Source of the DNA: Candidatus Nomurabacteria bacterium
Lineage (GTDB): Bacteria > Patescibacteriota > Saccharimonadia > Saccharimonadales > Saccharimonadaceae
Direction: 5' to 3'
Assembly (NCBI GenBank): GCA_031264785.1
Contig: JAISDN010000047.1
Location: 1 to 27,075 of the forward strand
DNA: 27,075 nt
Below, in pieces: positions 14,946 to 24,373 of this stretch (position 1 is the stretch's first letter; each line of letters starts with the position of its first letter). Both the position numbers and the translations under genes were made by a program. The notes below the pieces were generated by a model. It saw nothing but the letters and a program-made list of their open reading frames with translations. It was not told the DNA's origin and made no database searches.

Positions 14946-16199
14946 ATGCATATATATTTTAGTGGTATTGGCGGCGCAGGGCTGGGGCCGCTGGCGGAGA
15001 TCGCTCAGGACGCCGGTTTTGTGGTGTCGGGTTCGGACGTTCACGAATCTTTGGCCACTAAGGAGCTGGAACAGCGCGGCATTGACGTGGTATTTGAGCA
15101 GACTGAGAGCAATATCAAGGCCGAGCATCTGGCCAGTCTAATTGATTGGCTGGTTTATACTTCGGCCCTGCCGGACGACCATCCGGAACTGGTTTTTGCG
15201 CGGCAGAATGGCATTCGGATTAGCAAGCGTGATGAATTTTTGAGTGAATTTTTAGCCGACAAAAAGTTGAAATTGATTGCTGTGGCTGGCACGCACGGCA
15301 AAACTACTACTACTGGAATGCTGATTTGGGCGCTGCAGCAGCTGGAGGTGCCGCTGTCTTATTCTATCGGCACGGTGACGTCGTTTGGGTCGGCTGGGAA
15401 GTTCGATCCGGCGGCCAAATTTTTCGTTTATGAAGCCGATGAATATGACCGAAACTTTATAAAGTTTCAACCGGCTCTGTCTCTGTTGCCGGCCGTAGAT
15501 TATGATCATCCCGACATCTACCAAACGGTCGAGGATTACCAGCAAGCTTTTCGACAATTTATGGCCCAGTCGGACCTGACGATTCTGTCGGCAGACACCG
15601 CTAAATATCTTGAACCGCTAGAAGCCAACTACGAAATTTTTGACCATCACGCCGATTTTTCGGAAATTGCTCTGCCCGGCCAGTTCGATCGCGATGACGC
15701 TTATCTGGCTAGTCGCGCCATTAAAAAAATCACCGACTTTTCCGACGCGGAGATTTTTCAAGCTCTGTCGACTTATCCGGGCGTTGGCCGGCGTTTTGAA
15801 AAACTGGCCGACGGCTTGTATTCGGATTACGCCCACCATCCTAGCGAAATCAAGGCCGTTATCGCCAAAGCTTTGGAGCTGAATCCGCGCTTGGTGGTGA
15901 TTTATGAGCCGCACCAAAACCAGCGGCAGTTGCAGTTTGCGGACGATTACCAAACGGTTTTTGCCGGCGCGTCACAACTTTTTTGGCTGCCGACTTTTAT
16001 GCCAGCCGGCGACCGCGAAAAAGCTGATAAAGTTTTGCAACCGGCCGATTTTATCAAGACTCTGAAAAATATTGAAGCCGATCCGGCCGCGATGGACGAC
16101 CAGCTTTGGGACACGATTTTAGATTATATCGCCTCTGGCTATTTGGTGCTGGGGCTGTCGGCTGGCAATCTGGACGCTTGGCTGCGCGGGCGACTTTAA
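14946..16199 (+). CDS. murC: UDP-N-acetylmuramate--L-alanine ligase
   Basis: 417 residues, slightly short for MurC (about 450). MurC adds L-alanine to UDP-MurNAc with ATP, the first step of the peptidoglycan stem peptide, in the cytoplasm. The N-terminal Rossmann-like domain begins IYFSGIGGAGLGPLA with the family's GSD at 29-31. The ATP loop is GTHGKTTTT (115-123), and the central domain carries EADEYDRNF and AVDYDHPDIY. The C-terminal domain has YAHHPSEIKAV and VIYEPHQNQRQ, both diagnostic of MurC/Mpl. Mpl is less likely, since a CPR cell rarely recycles cell wall, but it cannot be excluded. Shares a 34-base divergent promoter region and overlaps the RNase J stop codon by 3 bases at its 3' end. 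Confidence 0.88.
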   Translation: MHIYFSGIGGAGLGPLAEIAQDAGFVVSGSDVHESLATKELEQRGIDVVFEQTESNIKAEHLASLIDWLVYTSALPDDHPELVFARQNGIRISKRDEFLSEFLADKKLKLIAVAGTHGKTTTTGMLIWALQQLEVPLSYSIGTVTSFGSAGKFDPAAKFFVYEADEYDRNFIKFQPALSLLPAVDYDHPDIYQTVEDYQQAFRQFMAQSDLTILSADTAKYLEPLEANYEIFDHHADFSEIALPGQFDRDDAYLASRAIKKITDFSDAEIFQALSTYPGVGRRFEKLADGLYSDYAHHPSEIKAVIAKALELNPRLVVIYEPHQNQRQLQFADDYQTVFAGASQLFWLPTFMPAGDREKADKVLQPADFIKTLKNIEADPAAMDDQLWDTILDYIASGYLVLGLSAGNLDAWLRGRL

Positions 16200-18349
16200 C
16201 GCGTCCACAAACCACCAGCCGATGGGCCGGTTGGGCGACGTTTAAAAGAAATCTGAACTGGTTTTTTGACCGCCGGTTTGGTGGTTTTGGGCTGAGCTGG
16301 CCGGCGAATGGTATTGTTTGGCAAAGTTGGCCGGAAAGTTTCTCGCGGTGGCGGCTGGCTCTGGCTTTGGCCCTGACTTCTGGAGCTACCAATTTCGTTA
16401 ATCACCGGAATCACAATCGGCGTGCGCCGCGTCTGGTCATACAAAACCTGCGTGATGTCGTCGCGCACTTCGTTTTTCAGCTTGTCGATGTCTTTGCGGC
16501 CGCCTTTATAACTGGTGGCGATTTTTTGACGCAAGTATTGGCGGATCGAATCCATCAAATCTTCGCTGTCGCGCAGATAAATAAAACCGCGCGAAATAAT
16601 GTCCGGCGAACTGAGCAGCCGGCCGGTGCCGCGCTGGACAGTTATGACCACCACAAAAATTCCGTCGGTCGACATATGAATCCGGTCTTTCAAAACAATT
16701 TCCGAAACCACTTCGCCGCTGTCGTCATACATCACGCCGCCGACTGGCACCCGGCCATTTTTCTTGGCGCTGCCGTCGTGGTGGATTTCCAAAATATCGC
16801 CGGTATCGCAGACGAAAATATTTTCGCGCGGGATGCCGGAAGTTTTTTCGGCCAGTTCGGCGTTGTTGTGTAACATATGAAATTCACCGTGAATCGGCAT
16901 ATAAAACTTGGGATGCACCGCCTCGATCAGCTCGACATGGTCATCAAAATAAGCGTGGCCCGACAAGTGCAATGGCCCAATGCCATATTGAGCGGTTTTG
17001 CGATTTTGCAAAACATCCGAACCTTCACGCATCAAACCGTCAACGGTGCGCGTCACCGCAATTTCGTTACCCGGAATTGGATTGGACGAAAACAAAATCA
17101 CGTCCGAACCCTTGATCTTGACATATTTATGCGCCCCCACCGCCATCCGCGACAGCACAGCATTAAACTCGCCCTGACTGCCGGTGCAAATAATACAAAC
17201 CTTGCCGTCCGGCTGCTTGATAATATCTTCCATTTTCATAACGGCATTTTTGGGAATTTTCAGCATCCCAGACTTCAGCGCCACTTCAACGTTTTGGACC
17301 AGCGAATAACCGGCAAAAGCCACTTTGCGGTCGTGAGCAACAGCCGCGTCAATCATCGTCTGAATGCGGTGCACCTGCGACGAAAACGAACTAACAATCA
17401 TCCGCGAGCTGGGGAATTTATCCATCACGTCGCTAAAACTCTGCTTAATGTCAAACTCGCCGTGACCGTGCCGCCCCATATATTCGACGTTGGTGCTTTC
17501 ATTTAGCATCAAAATGAAATTCTCTTTGGCCGCCACTTCGGTAATGCGCGCAAAATCAAACAGTTTACCGTCAACCGGCTCTTTTTCGATCCGCCAGTCG
17601 CCAGAGTGGAAAACTGCGCCCACTGGCGTGCGAATAATCAGGGCCGCCGAATCGGGAATCGAGTGATTAACCCGTACCATCTCCACCGAAAAATTGTCCG
17701 ACAACTGCTGCCGATCGTGGTTTTCCGGATTCATTTCGGTATAATTTGGCTCATAATCGTCCGGGCTCTCCTCCAAATTTTTCTTCAACATTCCAATCGT
17801 AAACTTGGTGGCATAAACCGGCGCCGGAATTTTGGCAATCAAGTGCCGAAACGCGCCAATGTGATCCAAGTGAGCGTGGGTGAAAACCACCGCCTTGATT
17901 TTCTGGCGATTTTCCTCCAAATAAGAAATGTCCGGCGTAATGTAATTGATACCGGGATAGCCCTCGCCCGGAAAACTAAAGCCCATATCAACCACAATAA
18001 TTTCGTTGTCATATTCAAAAGCCGTCATATTTTTACCAATGCCCATTTCGCCACAGCCGCCAATCGGAATCACTTTGAGGCGCGGCGCGCGCTCCGGTTT
18101 TTTGTGCTTGCCAATGGCCGGACTGTATTGCTGGCCGTCGTAGCCGTTATAAATCGATTTGTTGACCGGAATATCAATAATGTGCTGGCTGGCGCGAATA
18201 TTCACGTCATCGCTTTTGCGTTTGCGGGCATGTTTAACTTCACCGGCCCGAGTGGTGGTGTTATCCAAAACCGAATTGCCGGTTTTTCTTCTGGTGGGAC
18301 GCTTATTAGTATCGTCCGCGGTGGCTTCCTTGAGCCGTCTTTGACCCAT
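16196..18349 (-). CDS. rnj: Ribonuclease J
   Basis: 717 residues. Residues about 91-640 are the metallo-beta-lactamase/beta-CASP nuclease. The zinc motif is HAHLDH (His158, His160, Asp162, His163), followed by NHSIPDS and HSGDWRI, and later CTGSQGE and HLSGHA, and PIHGEFHML. RNase J combines endonuclease with 5'-3' exonuclease activity and does the main mRNA decay in bacteria without RNase E. Two additions stand out: a 90-residue basic, probably disordered N-terminal extension and a C-terminal tail rich in Pro, Gln, Lys and Arg (about 660-717), both plausible RNA-binding regions. The ATG at 18349 has AAAGGAGA upstream. Transcription comes from a strong promoter with a leader of about 80 bases. 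Confidence 0.95.
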   Translation of the reverse strand: MGQRRLKEATADDTNKRPTRRKTGNSVLDNTTTRAGEVKHARKRKSDDVNIRASQHIIDIPVNKSIYNGYDGQQYSPAIGKHKKPERAPRLKVIPIGGCGEMGIGKNMTAFEYDNEIIVVDMGFSFPGEGYPGINYITPDISYLEENRQKIKAVVFTHAHLDHIGAFRHLIAKIPAPVYATKFTIGMLKKNLEESPDDYEPNYTEMNPENHDRQQLSDNFSVEMVRVNHSIPDSAALIIRTPVGAVFHSGDWRIEKEPVDGKLFDFARITEVAAKENFILMLNESTNVEYMGRHGHGEFDIKQSFSDVMDKFPSSRMIVSSFSSQVHRIQTMIDAAVAHDRKVAFAGYSLVQNVEVALKSGMLKIPKNAVMKMEDIIKQPDGKVCIICTGSQGEFNAVLSRMAVGAHKYVKIKGSDVILFSSNPIPGNEIAVTRTVDGLMREGSDVLQNRKTAQYGIGPLHLSGHAYFDDHVELIEAVHPKFYMPIHGEFHMLHNNAELAEKTSGIPRENIFVCDTGDILEIHHDGSAKKNGRVPVGGVMYDDSGEVVSEIVLKDRIHMSTDGIFVVVITVQRGTGRLLSSPDIISRGFIYLRDSEDLMDSIRQYLRQKIATSYKGGRKDIDKLKNEVRDDITQVLYDQTRRTPIVIPVINEIGSSRSQGQSQSQPPPRETFRPTLPNNTIRRPAQPKTTKPAVKKPVQISFKRRPTGPSAGGLWTR

Positions 18350-18437
18350 ATTTCTCCTTTTTACTTTAAATATTTCTCTTCAAAATCATCATTTCAAAAT
18401 GTTTTCGAGACTGTGGATTTCTCCTTCAAGTGCCCCT

Positions 18438-18466
18438 AGTATAGCAAACCAGAAACGGTTTGTCAA
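18438..18466 (-). promoter_or_regulatory. Strong sigma-70-type promoter of rnj, with inverted repeat in the spacer
   Basis: On the minus strand TTGACA (18466-18461), a 17-base spacer, TGC and TATACT (18443-18438). The spacer contains a perfect 6-base inverted repeat (CAAACC, AGAAAC, GGTTTG; 18445-18462 on plus), where a repressor could bind. The transcript would start near 18431. Confidence 0.8.
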
Positions 18467-18526
18467 GGGGTATTTTTTGCGGGTGTTTAAAATGAGCTTA
18501 AGAGTAGCCAAAAAGCAAGGTTAAAG

Positions 18527-18542
18527 AATTATTAGGTGGAAC
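18527..18542. repeat. 16-base dispersed repeat, copy 1
   Basis: AATTATTAGGTGGAAC, identical to 26584-26599. It lies between the rnj promoter and the stop of the upstream gene. Purpose unknown. Confidence 0.6.
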
Positions 18543-18554
18543 CTGATAACTATC

Positions 18555-19118
18555 TTACTGATTTTGAGAAGATTCTACTTCTGGTTGTGCCGATCTGTTT
18601 CTTTCTAGCAGCCTTGCGGCGACCTCTCCAGTAGTTGAACCCTCCGGCATGTTGGCTTTTTCTCTCAAATACTCAGCGTACTGCACCCCTTTCATGTAGT
18701 TCACATCCCATAACGGCGCATCTACCGGTAGGTCCAAACTGTCGGCCAAATCTTTGACCGCAGCTTGATACACATCGTTAGCAGAACTATCTTCTGGCAT
18801 TCCTAACTCCGCGGCTTTTTCCCGGATTTTGGTTGGGTCAAACTGCCCATCCCATTTATAATGGACTATGTCACCATCGCCGCCCCTCTCCGGATTAGGA
18901 GCTAGCTCCCTGATCGTTTCAGCCTCAATAATTGTGGTGTCATCTGGTAAATCAACACCACTGTTTAATATTTGATGCCGATGAATTTTGTATAACTCTA
19001 ATGATTTTGGTGGCACTTCCGATTCTTGTTTCCCAAAAACGGAGCCACCGGAAATTTCACCTACGTAAAACCGCTTCGGGTCGTACCCCGCCGGTGCTTT
19101 ATAAAAATCTTTGTTCAT
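18555..19118 (-). CDS. Uncharacterised acidic protein
   Basis: 187 residues; I do not recognise a family. It is soluble and acidic, without signal peptide, membrane segment or cysteine. The N-terminal third is Gly/Pro-containing (KAPAGYDPKRFYVGEISGG), the middle has ETIRELAPNPERGGDGDIVHYKW, and the last half looks helical (FDPTKIREKAAELGMPEDSSANDVYQAAVKDLADSL). The segments ELGMPEDSSANDVYQAAVKD and KANMPEGSTTGEVAARLLER look like a repeated unit (hydrophobic-Pro-Asp/Glu-Gly-Ser/Thr-x-x-x-V). Effector-like or structural roles cannot be told apart. The ATG has AAGGAGA upstream. It is 72 bases after the HtrA gene; TATATT or TATACT in that gap may supply its own promoter. Confidence 0.7.
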   Translation of the reverse strand: MNKDFYKAPAGYDPKRFYVGEISGGSVFGKQESEVPPKSLELYKIHRHQILNSGVDLPDDTTIIEAETIRELAPNPERGGDGDIVHYKWDGQFDPTKIREKAAELGMPEDSSANDVYQAAVKDLADSLDLPVDAPLWDVNYMKGVQYAEYLREKANMPEGSTTGEVAARLLERNRSAQPEVESSQNQ

Positions 19119-19190
19119 TTTCTGTTCTCCTTGACGATTATTACTTACCTAGTATAAATATATACCTTAATATATGGAAAAGCAAGGTAA

Positions 19191-20330
<1,140 letters not shown>

Positions 20331-20363
20331 CACCCCTCCTTTTTAACAAAGCTTGCTGAAGAT

Positions 20364-22484
20364 TTACTGAACTTGCGGCACATCGCGCATCGTCAGCGAC
20401 AACTTACCGCGATCGTCGATGGCTTGCAGCTTAACCCTAACGGTGTCGCCTTCGTGCAAAACGTCAGTGACCTTATCGATTCGGTGATCGCTAATTTGGC
20501 TAATATGCAGCATTCCGTCAATGCCGGGCATAATATTCACAAAAGCCCCAAAATCCTTAATCGTCACGACTTTGCCTTCATAAATCTTACCAACTTCCGG
20601 CTCTTCCACCAGCGACTTGACCCAATCGATGGCTTTTGTCATATTTTCCGGACTATTACTGGCGAAGGTCACCAAACCGTCTTCTTTAATGTCAATCTCG
20701 ACGCCGGTTTCTTTGGTGATGGCGTTGATAGTCTCGCCGCCTTTGCCGATGATCGCGCCAATTTTGTCGGGATTAATCATCAGTTTGTCGATTTGCGGAG
20801 CGTATTTGCTGATTTCGGTTTTGGCCTGTGGAATGACCGACAGCATATGATCGAGAATAAACTTCCGACCGGTTTTGGCTTTATTTAAAGCCTGACGCAA
20901 AATGTCCGCCGGCAGGCCGTGAACTTTCATATCCATCTGCAGAGCTGTAATGCCTTCGCTGGTGCCGGTAACTTTGAAGTCCATATCGCCGGCAAAATCT
21001 TCGGCATCCATCAGGTCGGTCAAAATGTAAGGTTTGTCGCCGTCCAGCATCAAGCCCATCGCCACGCCGCTAACCGGTCGCAGAATCGGCACGCCGGCGT
21101 CCATTAGAGCCATACAACTTGAACAAGTTGCCGCCATTGAAGTCGAACCGTTTTGACTCATAATTTCTGTGACCGAACGGATGGCATAAGGAAAAGTTTC
21201 TTCGTCTGGCAAAACCGGTATCAGAGCCCGTTCCGCCAAATAGCCGTGCCCAATTTCACGCCGACCAGCGCTACCCAGCCGCTTGACTTCACCCACAGTG
21301 TAGCCCGGAGCGTTGTAATGATGCATATAACGGCGCTCGCCGTCGGTCGATTCCATAGTGTCAACCACTTGGGCATAAGACAGTGGCGCCAGAGTGACGA
21401 TGTTTAGAGCCTGCGTTACGCCACGCGTAAACAAGCTGGAGCCGTGGGCTCGTGGCAACAGCGACACTTCGCTGGACAGCTGACGAACTTCATCCAGTTG
21501 TCGGCCGTCGGGACGAAGGTTGTCCTCCAAAATGCCTTTTCGGACATCATTATGCACCGCCAGCGTGAAAGCTTCGTCATATTCGGCCTTGATTTCGTCA
21601 TATTCCTCAATTTTGTCGGCAAAATCGGTGTGGAAATCGTCGCGCAGCACCTGAATTAGCTCGTTGCGCTCCGGATTTGGCTTGCGCACCGCCGCGCCCA
21701 GTTTGCCTTCTAGCCACTTATCAACAGCGGTTTGAATCTCTTCGTTGGGTTTGACCAGTTCATATTCTTTAGCCTCGACCCCAATTTTATCTCTTAACTC
21801 TTTTTGCAGAGCCAAAGCCGGCTTGATTTTATCCAGCGCCCATTCGATGGCATCAGCAATCTGATCTTCGCTGACTTCTTTGGCACCGGCTTCCACCATC
21901 ATCACGCCGTTTTCGGTGCCGGCCACAAACAAGTCCAGCTGACCATCAGCCATCTCTTCTCGCGATAGGAAAGTCGCAAAATCGCCGTTTTTGTCTAGGC
22001 CAATCCGCAGGCCGGCCACTGGGCCGTCAAACGGTGCGCCACTCAACATTAGAGCACTGCTAGCGGCAATCATAGCAATGGCGTCAGGCCGGAAAGTCGG
22101 ATCGCTGGACAGCACTGTGGCCACCAGTTGCAATTCATTGCGATAGCCCTTCGGGAACAGCGGCCGCACTGGCCGATCAATCAACCGGCCAATCAAAACC
22201 GCTTCGTCGCTGGGCCGACCCTCTCTTTTAATAAAGCGGCTGCCGCTGATTTTACCAGTGGCGTAAAACTTCTCTTCATAATCGATCGACAGCGGGAAAT
22301 AATCCAAGTTCGGGTTAATGCCGCCGCTCATAGCCGTGCCCAGCACCACCGTTTCGCCGTAGCGCGCCAGCACGCTGGCAGTGGTGCGAAATCCCACCAA
22401 ACCATATTCTAGTGACAGTTTTTTACCAAAAAAATCGGTCTCCACTCTGATTAACTCTTGACCATTCGGGTTAATAATAGCCAT
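20364..22484 (-). CDS. pnp: Polyribonucleotide nucleotidyltransferase (PNPase)
   Basis: 706 residues, the normal length. Two RNase PH domains (about 1-210 and 310-545) with an all-helical linker between; the first has FYATGKISGSRFIKREGRPSD and the second RRYMHHYNAPGYTVGE and the phosphate/metal site DLMDAEDFAGDMDFKV. A KH domain (about 569-630) carries the loop IGKGGETINAITKETG, and an S1 domain ends the protein (about 631-700; GKVVTIKDFGAFV). PNPase degrades RNA 3'-5' with phosphate and can add tails; with RNase J it forms the core of mRNA turnover. AGAAGG lies 5 bases before the ATG. The leader can form a long hairpin, as in pnp leaders of other bacteria. Confidence 0.97.
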   Translation of the reverse strand: MAIINPNGQELIRVETDFFGKKLSLEYGLVGFRTTASVLARYGETVVLGTAMSGGINPNLDYFPLSIDYEEKFYATGKISGSRFIKREGRPSDEAVLIGRLIDRPVRPLFPKGYRNELQLVATVLSSDPTFRPDAIAMIAASSALMLSGAPFDGPVAGLRIGLDKNGDFATFLSREEMADGQLDLFVAGTENGVMMVEAGAKEVSEDQIADAIEWALDKIKPALALQKELRDKIGVEAKEYELVKPNEEIQTAVDKWLEGKLGAAVRKPNPERNELIQVLRDDFHTDFADKIEEYDEIKAEYDEAFTLAVHNDVRKGILEDNLRPDGRQLDEVRQLSSEVSLLPRAHGSSLFTRGVTQALNIVTLAPLSYAQVVDTMESTDGERRYMHHYNAPGYTVGEVKRLGSAGRREIGHGYLAERALIPVLPDEETFPYAIRSVTEIMSQNGSTSMAATCSSCMALMDAGVPILRPVSGVAMGLMLDGDKPYILTDLMDAEDFAGDMDFKVTGTSEGITALQMDMKVHGLPADILRQALNKAKTGRKFILDHMLSVIPQAKTEISKYAPQIDKLMINPDKIGAIIGKGGETINAITKETGVEIDIKEDGLVTFASNSPENMTKAIDWVKSLVEEPEVGKIYEGKVVTIKDFGAFVNIMPGIDGMLHISQISDHRIDKVTDVLHEGDTVRVKLQAIDDRGKLSLTMRDVPQVQ

Positions 22485-22795
22485 TTATACCTTCTTTCTT
22501 CGAGGATAAGTAACGGGTATCTAGCTTTTTTGGAATGGCTAAAAGTTAGGTATCCAGCACTTATCTCGAACTTTAATTTATTTACCGTTTCATTGTATCA
22601 AAAAACAATTTTTCGGTCTAGTCTATAAACTTTTTCACAATTTCACAGATTTTTTCCACAGCTTTCCATCTGTCATTTTTTGTTTGTGGAAAAATCCACC
22701 CTGATTTGACAAATTTTGAACAGCCGAAATTAGGGTTGTGGAAAAATCCGATTTTCGCTACAATAAAGTTAATTTGGAAACACAAGGAGGGAGAT
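22485..22795. other. Divergent pnp/dnaA intergenic region with DnaA boxes
   Basis: 311 bases without a gene. From left to right: the pnp leader hairpin, the pnp promoter (TACAAT preceded by TGA, minus strand, 22600-22592), a DnaA-box-like TTTTCCACA (22652-22660), TGTGGAAAA at 22685-22693 and again at 22737-22745, and the dnaA promoter TTGTGG (22736-22741), 17 bases, TACAAT (22759-22764). The last DnaA box overlaps the -35 element, as expected for autorepression of dnaA. Confidence 0.65.
22499..22570 (-). promoter_or_regulatory. Hairpin in the pnp leader
   Basis: On the minus strand TTCGAGATAAGT pairs with ACTTATCCTCGAA (12 pairs, one bulged base), enclosing about 47 bases that hold two copies of GGTATC(T/C)AGC as read on the plus strand. 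The hairpin ends about 15 bases before the start codon. In E. coli a pnp leader hairpin is the target of autoregulation; a similar role here is inference. Confidence 0.55.
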
Positions 22796-24142
22796 ATGCG
22801 AAAACAAGAGGAGGTTTTGACTAATATTATTAAAGGCGAAGCCCAAGCTACTCTTTCCGACTTCAATTACATCACTTGGTTCGACCCAATTGAAATTACC
22901 GAGATTAACGGCGAGGAAATCACCATCGCCCATCACAATCCCTTTGCTAAAAAACAATTTGAACAGCGTTTTCACGGCAATCTGCGCGAAATCCTGATGT
23001 CTAATGGTTTTTCAAACCCGACCATAAATTATACTCTGAAGAAAAAATCACGACCGGTTAAAGGCGCGCCAGAAAAAGCGACCGAAGCTGCGGCACCGGT
23101 AGCTGAAGTTGTGCAGCGGCCAAAAGCCATTTCTGGCGATGGCCTAAATAGCAAGTACCAGTTCAAAAACTTCATCGTCGGCAACTGCAACGACCTAGCC
23201 TACAACACCGCCATCGCTATTTCCAAAGGGCCGGGCCGGCGCTACAATCCGCTGTTTATTTACGGCGGCGTCGGCTTAGGCAAAACCCACTTAATTCAAG
23301 CCATTGGCAACGAAGCTCGGGAAAAACTGGGCGTTAAGGTGCGATATCTGACGGCCGAAGATTTTGTGAACGATTTTTTGGATCATATCCGCAATAAAAA
23401 ATCTGGTTTTGAAAAACGCTATCGCAGTGTTGACATTCTGATTGTCGACGACATCCAATTTATTGCCGGTAAAACCAGCACTCAGGAAGCTTTTTTCAAC
23501 ACTTTTAATGCCCTGCACCAGCAAAACAAGCAAATCATCCTCAGTTCTGACCGACCACCCACCAATATTCCAACCCTGACCGACCGTCTGCGCAGCCGCT
23601 TTTCGATGGGCGTGTCGATTGATATTAGCCTGCCCGATCTGGAGACGCGCTGCGCGATTATCGAGTCCAAAGCCAACGAACTTGGCCAAAATATTTCCCG
23701 AGAAGTGGTGGAATTTATGGCAGAAAACATCAAAACCAATATTCGCGAGCTGGAAGGTATTATCAACAAACTGATCGCTTATGTTGAGATGAAAGGTATT
23801 GAGCCGACCATCGACGTGGTGCAGATTATTATTGACAACATCAAGCCAGCCGCCAACAAGCATTTCACGCCGCGCCAAATTATTATCAAAACCGCCGAAT
23901 TTTTCAATATCAAGCCCGACGACATCACCAGCCCGTCGCACAAAAACTCTCTGGAGCGCCAGATTTCAATGTACTTAATTCGCTCCGAGCTACGCCTGAG
24001 TTTTCCGGAAATCGCCCGGGTTATCAACCGCAAAGACCACACCACCGTGATGTATGGTGTTAAAAAAATTGAAAAAGGTATTAAGTTGGACACCAAGCTA
24101 AACGAGCAAATCACCAGCATCCGCGAGGTTTTATATGTTTAA
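22796..24142 (+). CDS. dnaA: Chromosomal replication initiator DnaA
   Basis: 448 residues from the ATG at 22796, chosen for the AAGGAGGGAG site just upstream; the frame is open for 30 codons further but those overlap the promoter. Domain I is about 1-85 (AQATLSDFNYITWFDPI), followed by a short Ala/Pro/Glu linker (about 86-110). The AAA+ domain has Walker A GGVGLGKT (157-164) and Walker B VDILIVDDI with Asp218/Asp219. Domain IV ends with the DNA-binding signature RKDHTTVMYGVKKI (about 412-425). DnaA-ATP binds DnaA boxes and opens the origin. It is followed by a box-rich spacer and dnaN. Confidence 0.97.
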   Translation: MRKQEEVLTNIIKGEAQATLSDFNYITWFDPIEITEINGEEITIAHHNPFAKKQFEQRFHGNLREILMSNGFSNPTINYTLKKKSRPVKGAPEKATEAAAPVAEVVQRPKAISGDGLNSKYQFKNFIVGNCNDLAYNTAIAISKGPGRRYNPLFIYGGVGLGKTHLIQAIGNEAREKLGVKVRYLTAEDFVNDFLDHIRNKKSGFEKRYRSVDILIVDDIQFIAGKTSTQEAFFNTFNALHQQNKQIILSSDRPPTNIPTLTDRLRSRFSMGVSIDISLPDLETRCAIIESKANELGQNISREVVEFMAENIKTNIRELEGIINKLIAYVEMKGIEPTIDVVQIIIDNIKPAANKHFTPRQIIIKTAEFFNIKPDDITSPSHKNSLERQISMYLIRSELRLSFPEIARVINRKDHTTVMYGVKKIEKGIKLDTKLNEQITSIREVLYV

Positions 24143-24373
24143 AAATTGTTTAAAAACTATGGATAAATTGTGGGTTGGTTGTGAGACTTTTTGTGAAAAA
24201 ATGTGGGTAGATTTTTTACGTTTTATAAAGATGGGTAAAACTCACAGATTTTTCACATTTTTACCCACAAACTTTAAACAGCCGTTTTTTACCCACCAAC
24301 CTCTGTTATTCCAGCACAATTCCACATCTTCCACAGGACTTATTATTACTATTAATTATAAAAAGGAGAAAAT
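24143..24373. other. oriC: Probable replication origin (oriC) between dnaA and dnaN
   Basis: An AT-rich 231-base spacer with many DnaA-box-like sequences: TATGGATAAA (24159-24168), TGTGGGTT (24169-24176), TGTGGGTAG (24202-24210), ACCCACA near 24263-24269, ACCCACC near 24290, and TTCCACA twice (24320-24326, 24329-24335). GGGTAAAA (24233-24240) and TTTTACCC (24259-24266) form an inverted repeat. The end TTATTATTACTATTAATTAT (24341-24360) is a plausible unwinding element. A second box cluster lies upstream of dnaA, giving a two-part origin. Confidence 0.75.

Noticed and set aside
18360..18400. Small upstream open frame in the rnj leader (8 codons)
   Set aside because: No ribosome site before its ATG and too short to support.
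16106..18439. Long plus-strand open frames opposite RNase J (255, 209 and 277 codons)
   Set aside because: They are antisense to a conserved nuclease with all motifs; their residues are Arg/His/Asn-rich as expected for shadows, and no promoter or ribosome site is seen.
18527..18545. T-box-like sequence AGGTGGAACC
   Set aside because: It resembles the T-box antiterminator core, but no stem I, specifier loop or terminator is visible and no plus-strand gene follows.
22706..22795. 30-codon N-terminal extension of DnaA
   Set aside because: It overlaps the DnaA box and the -35/-10 promoter; the strong ribosome site fits the ATG at 22796.
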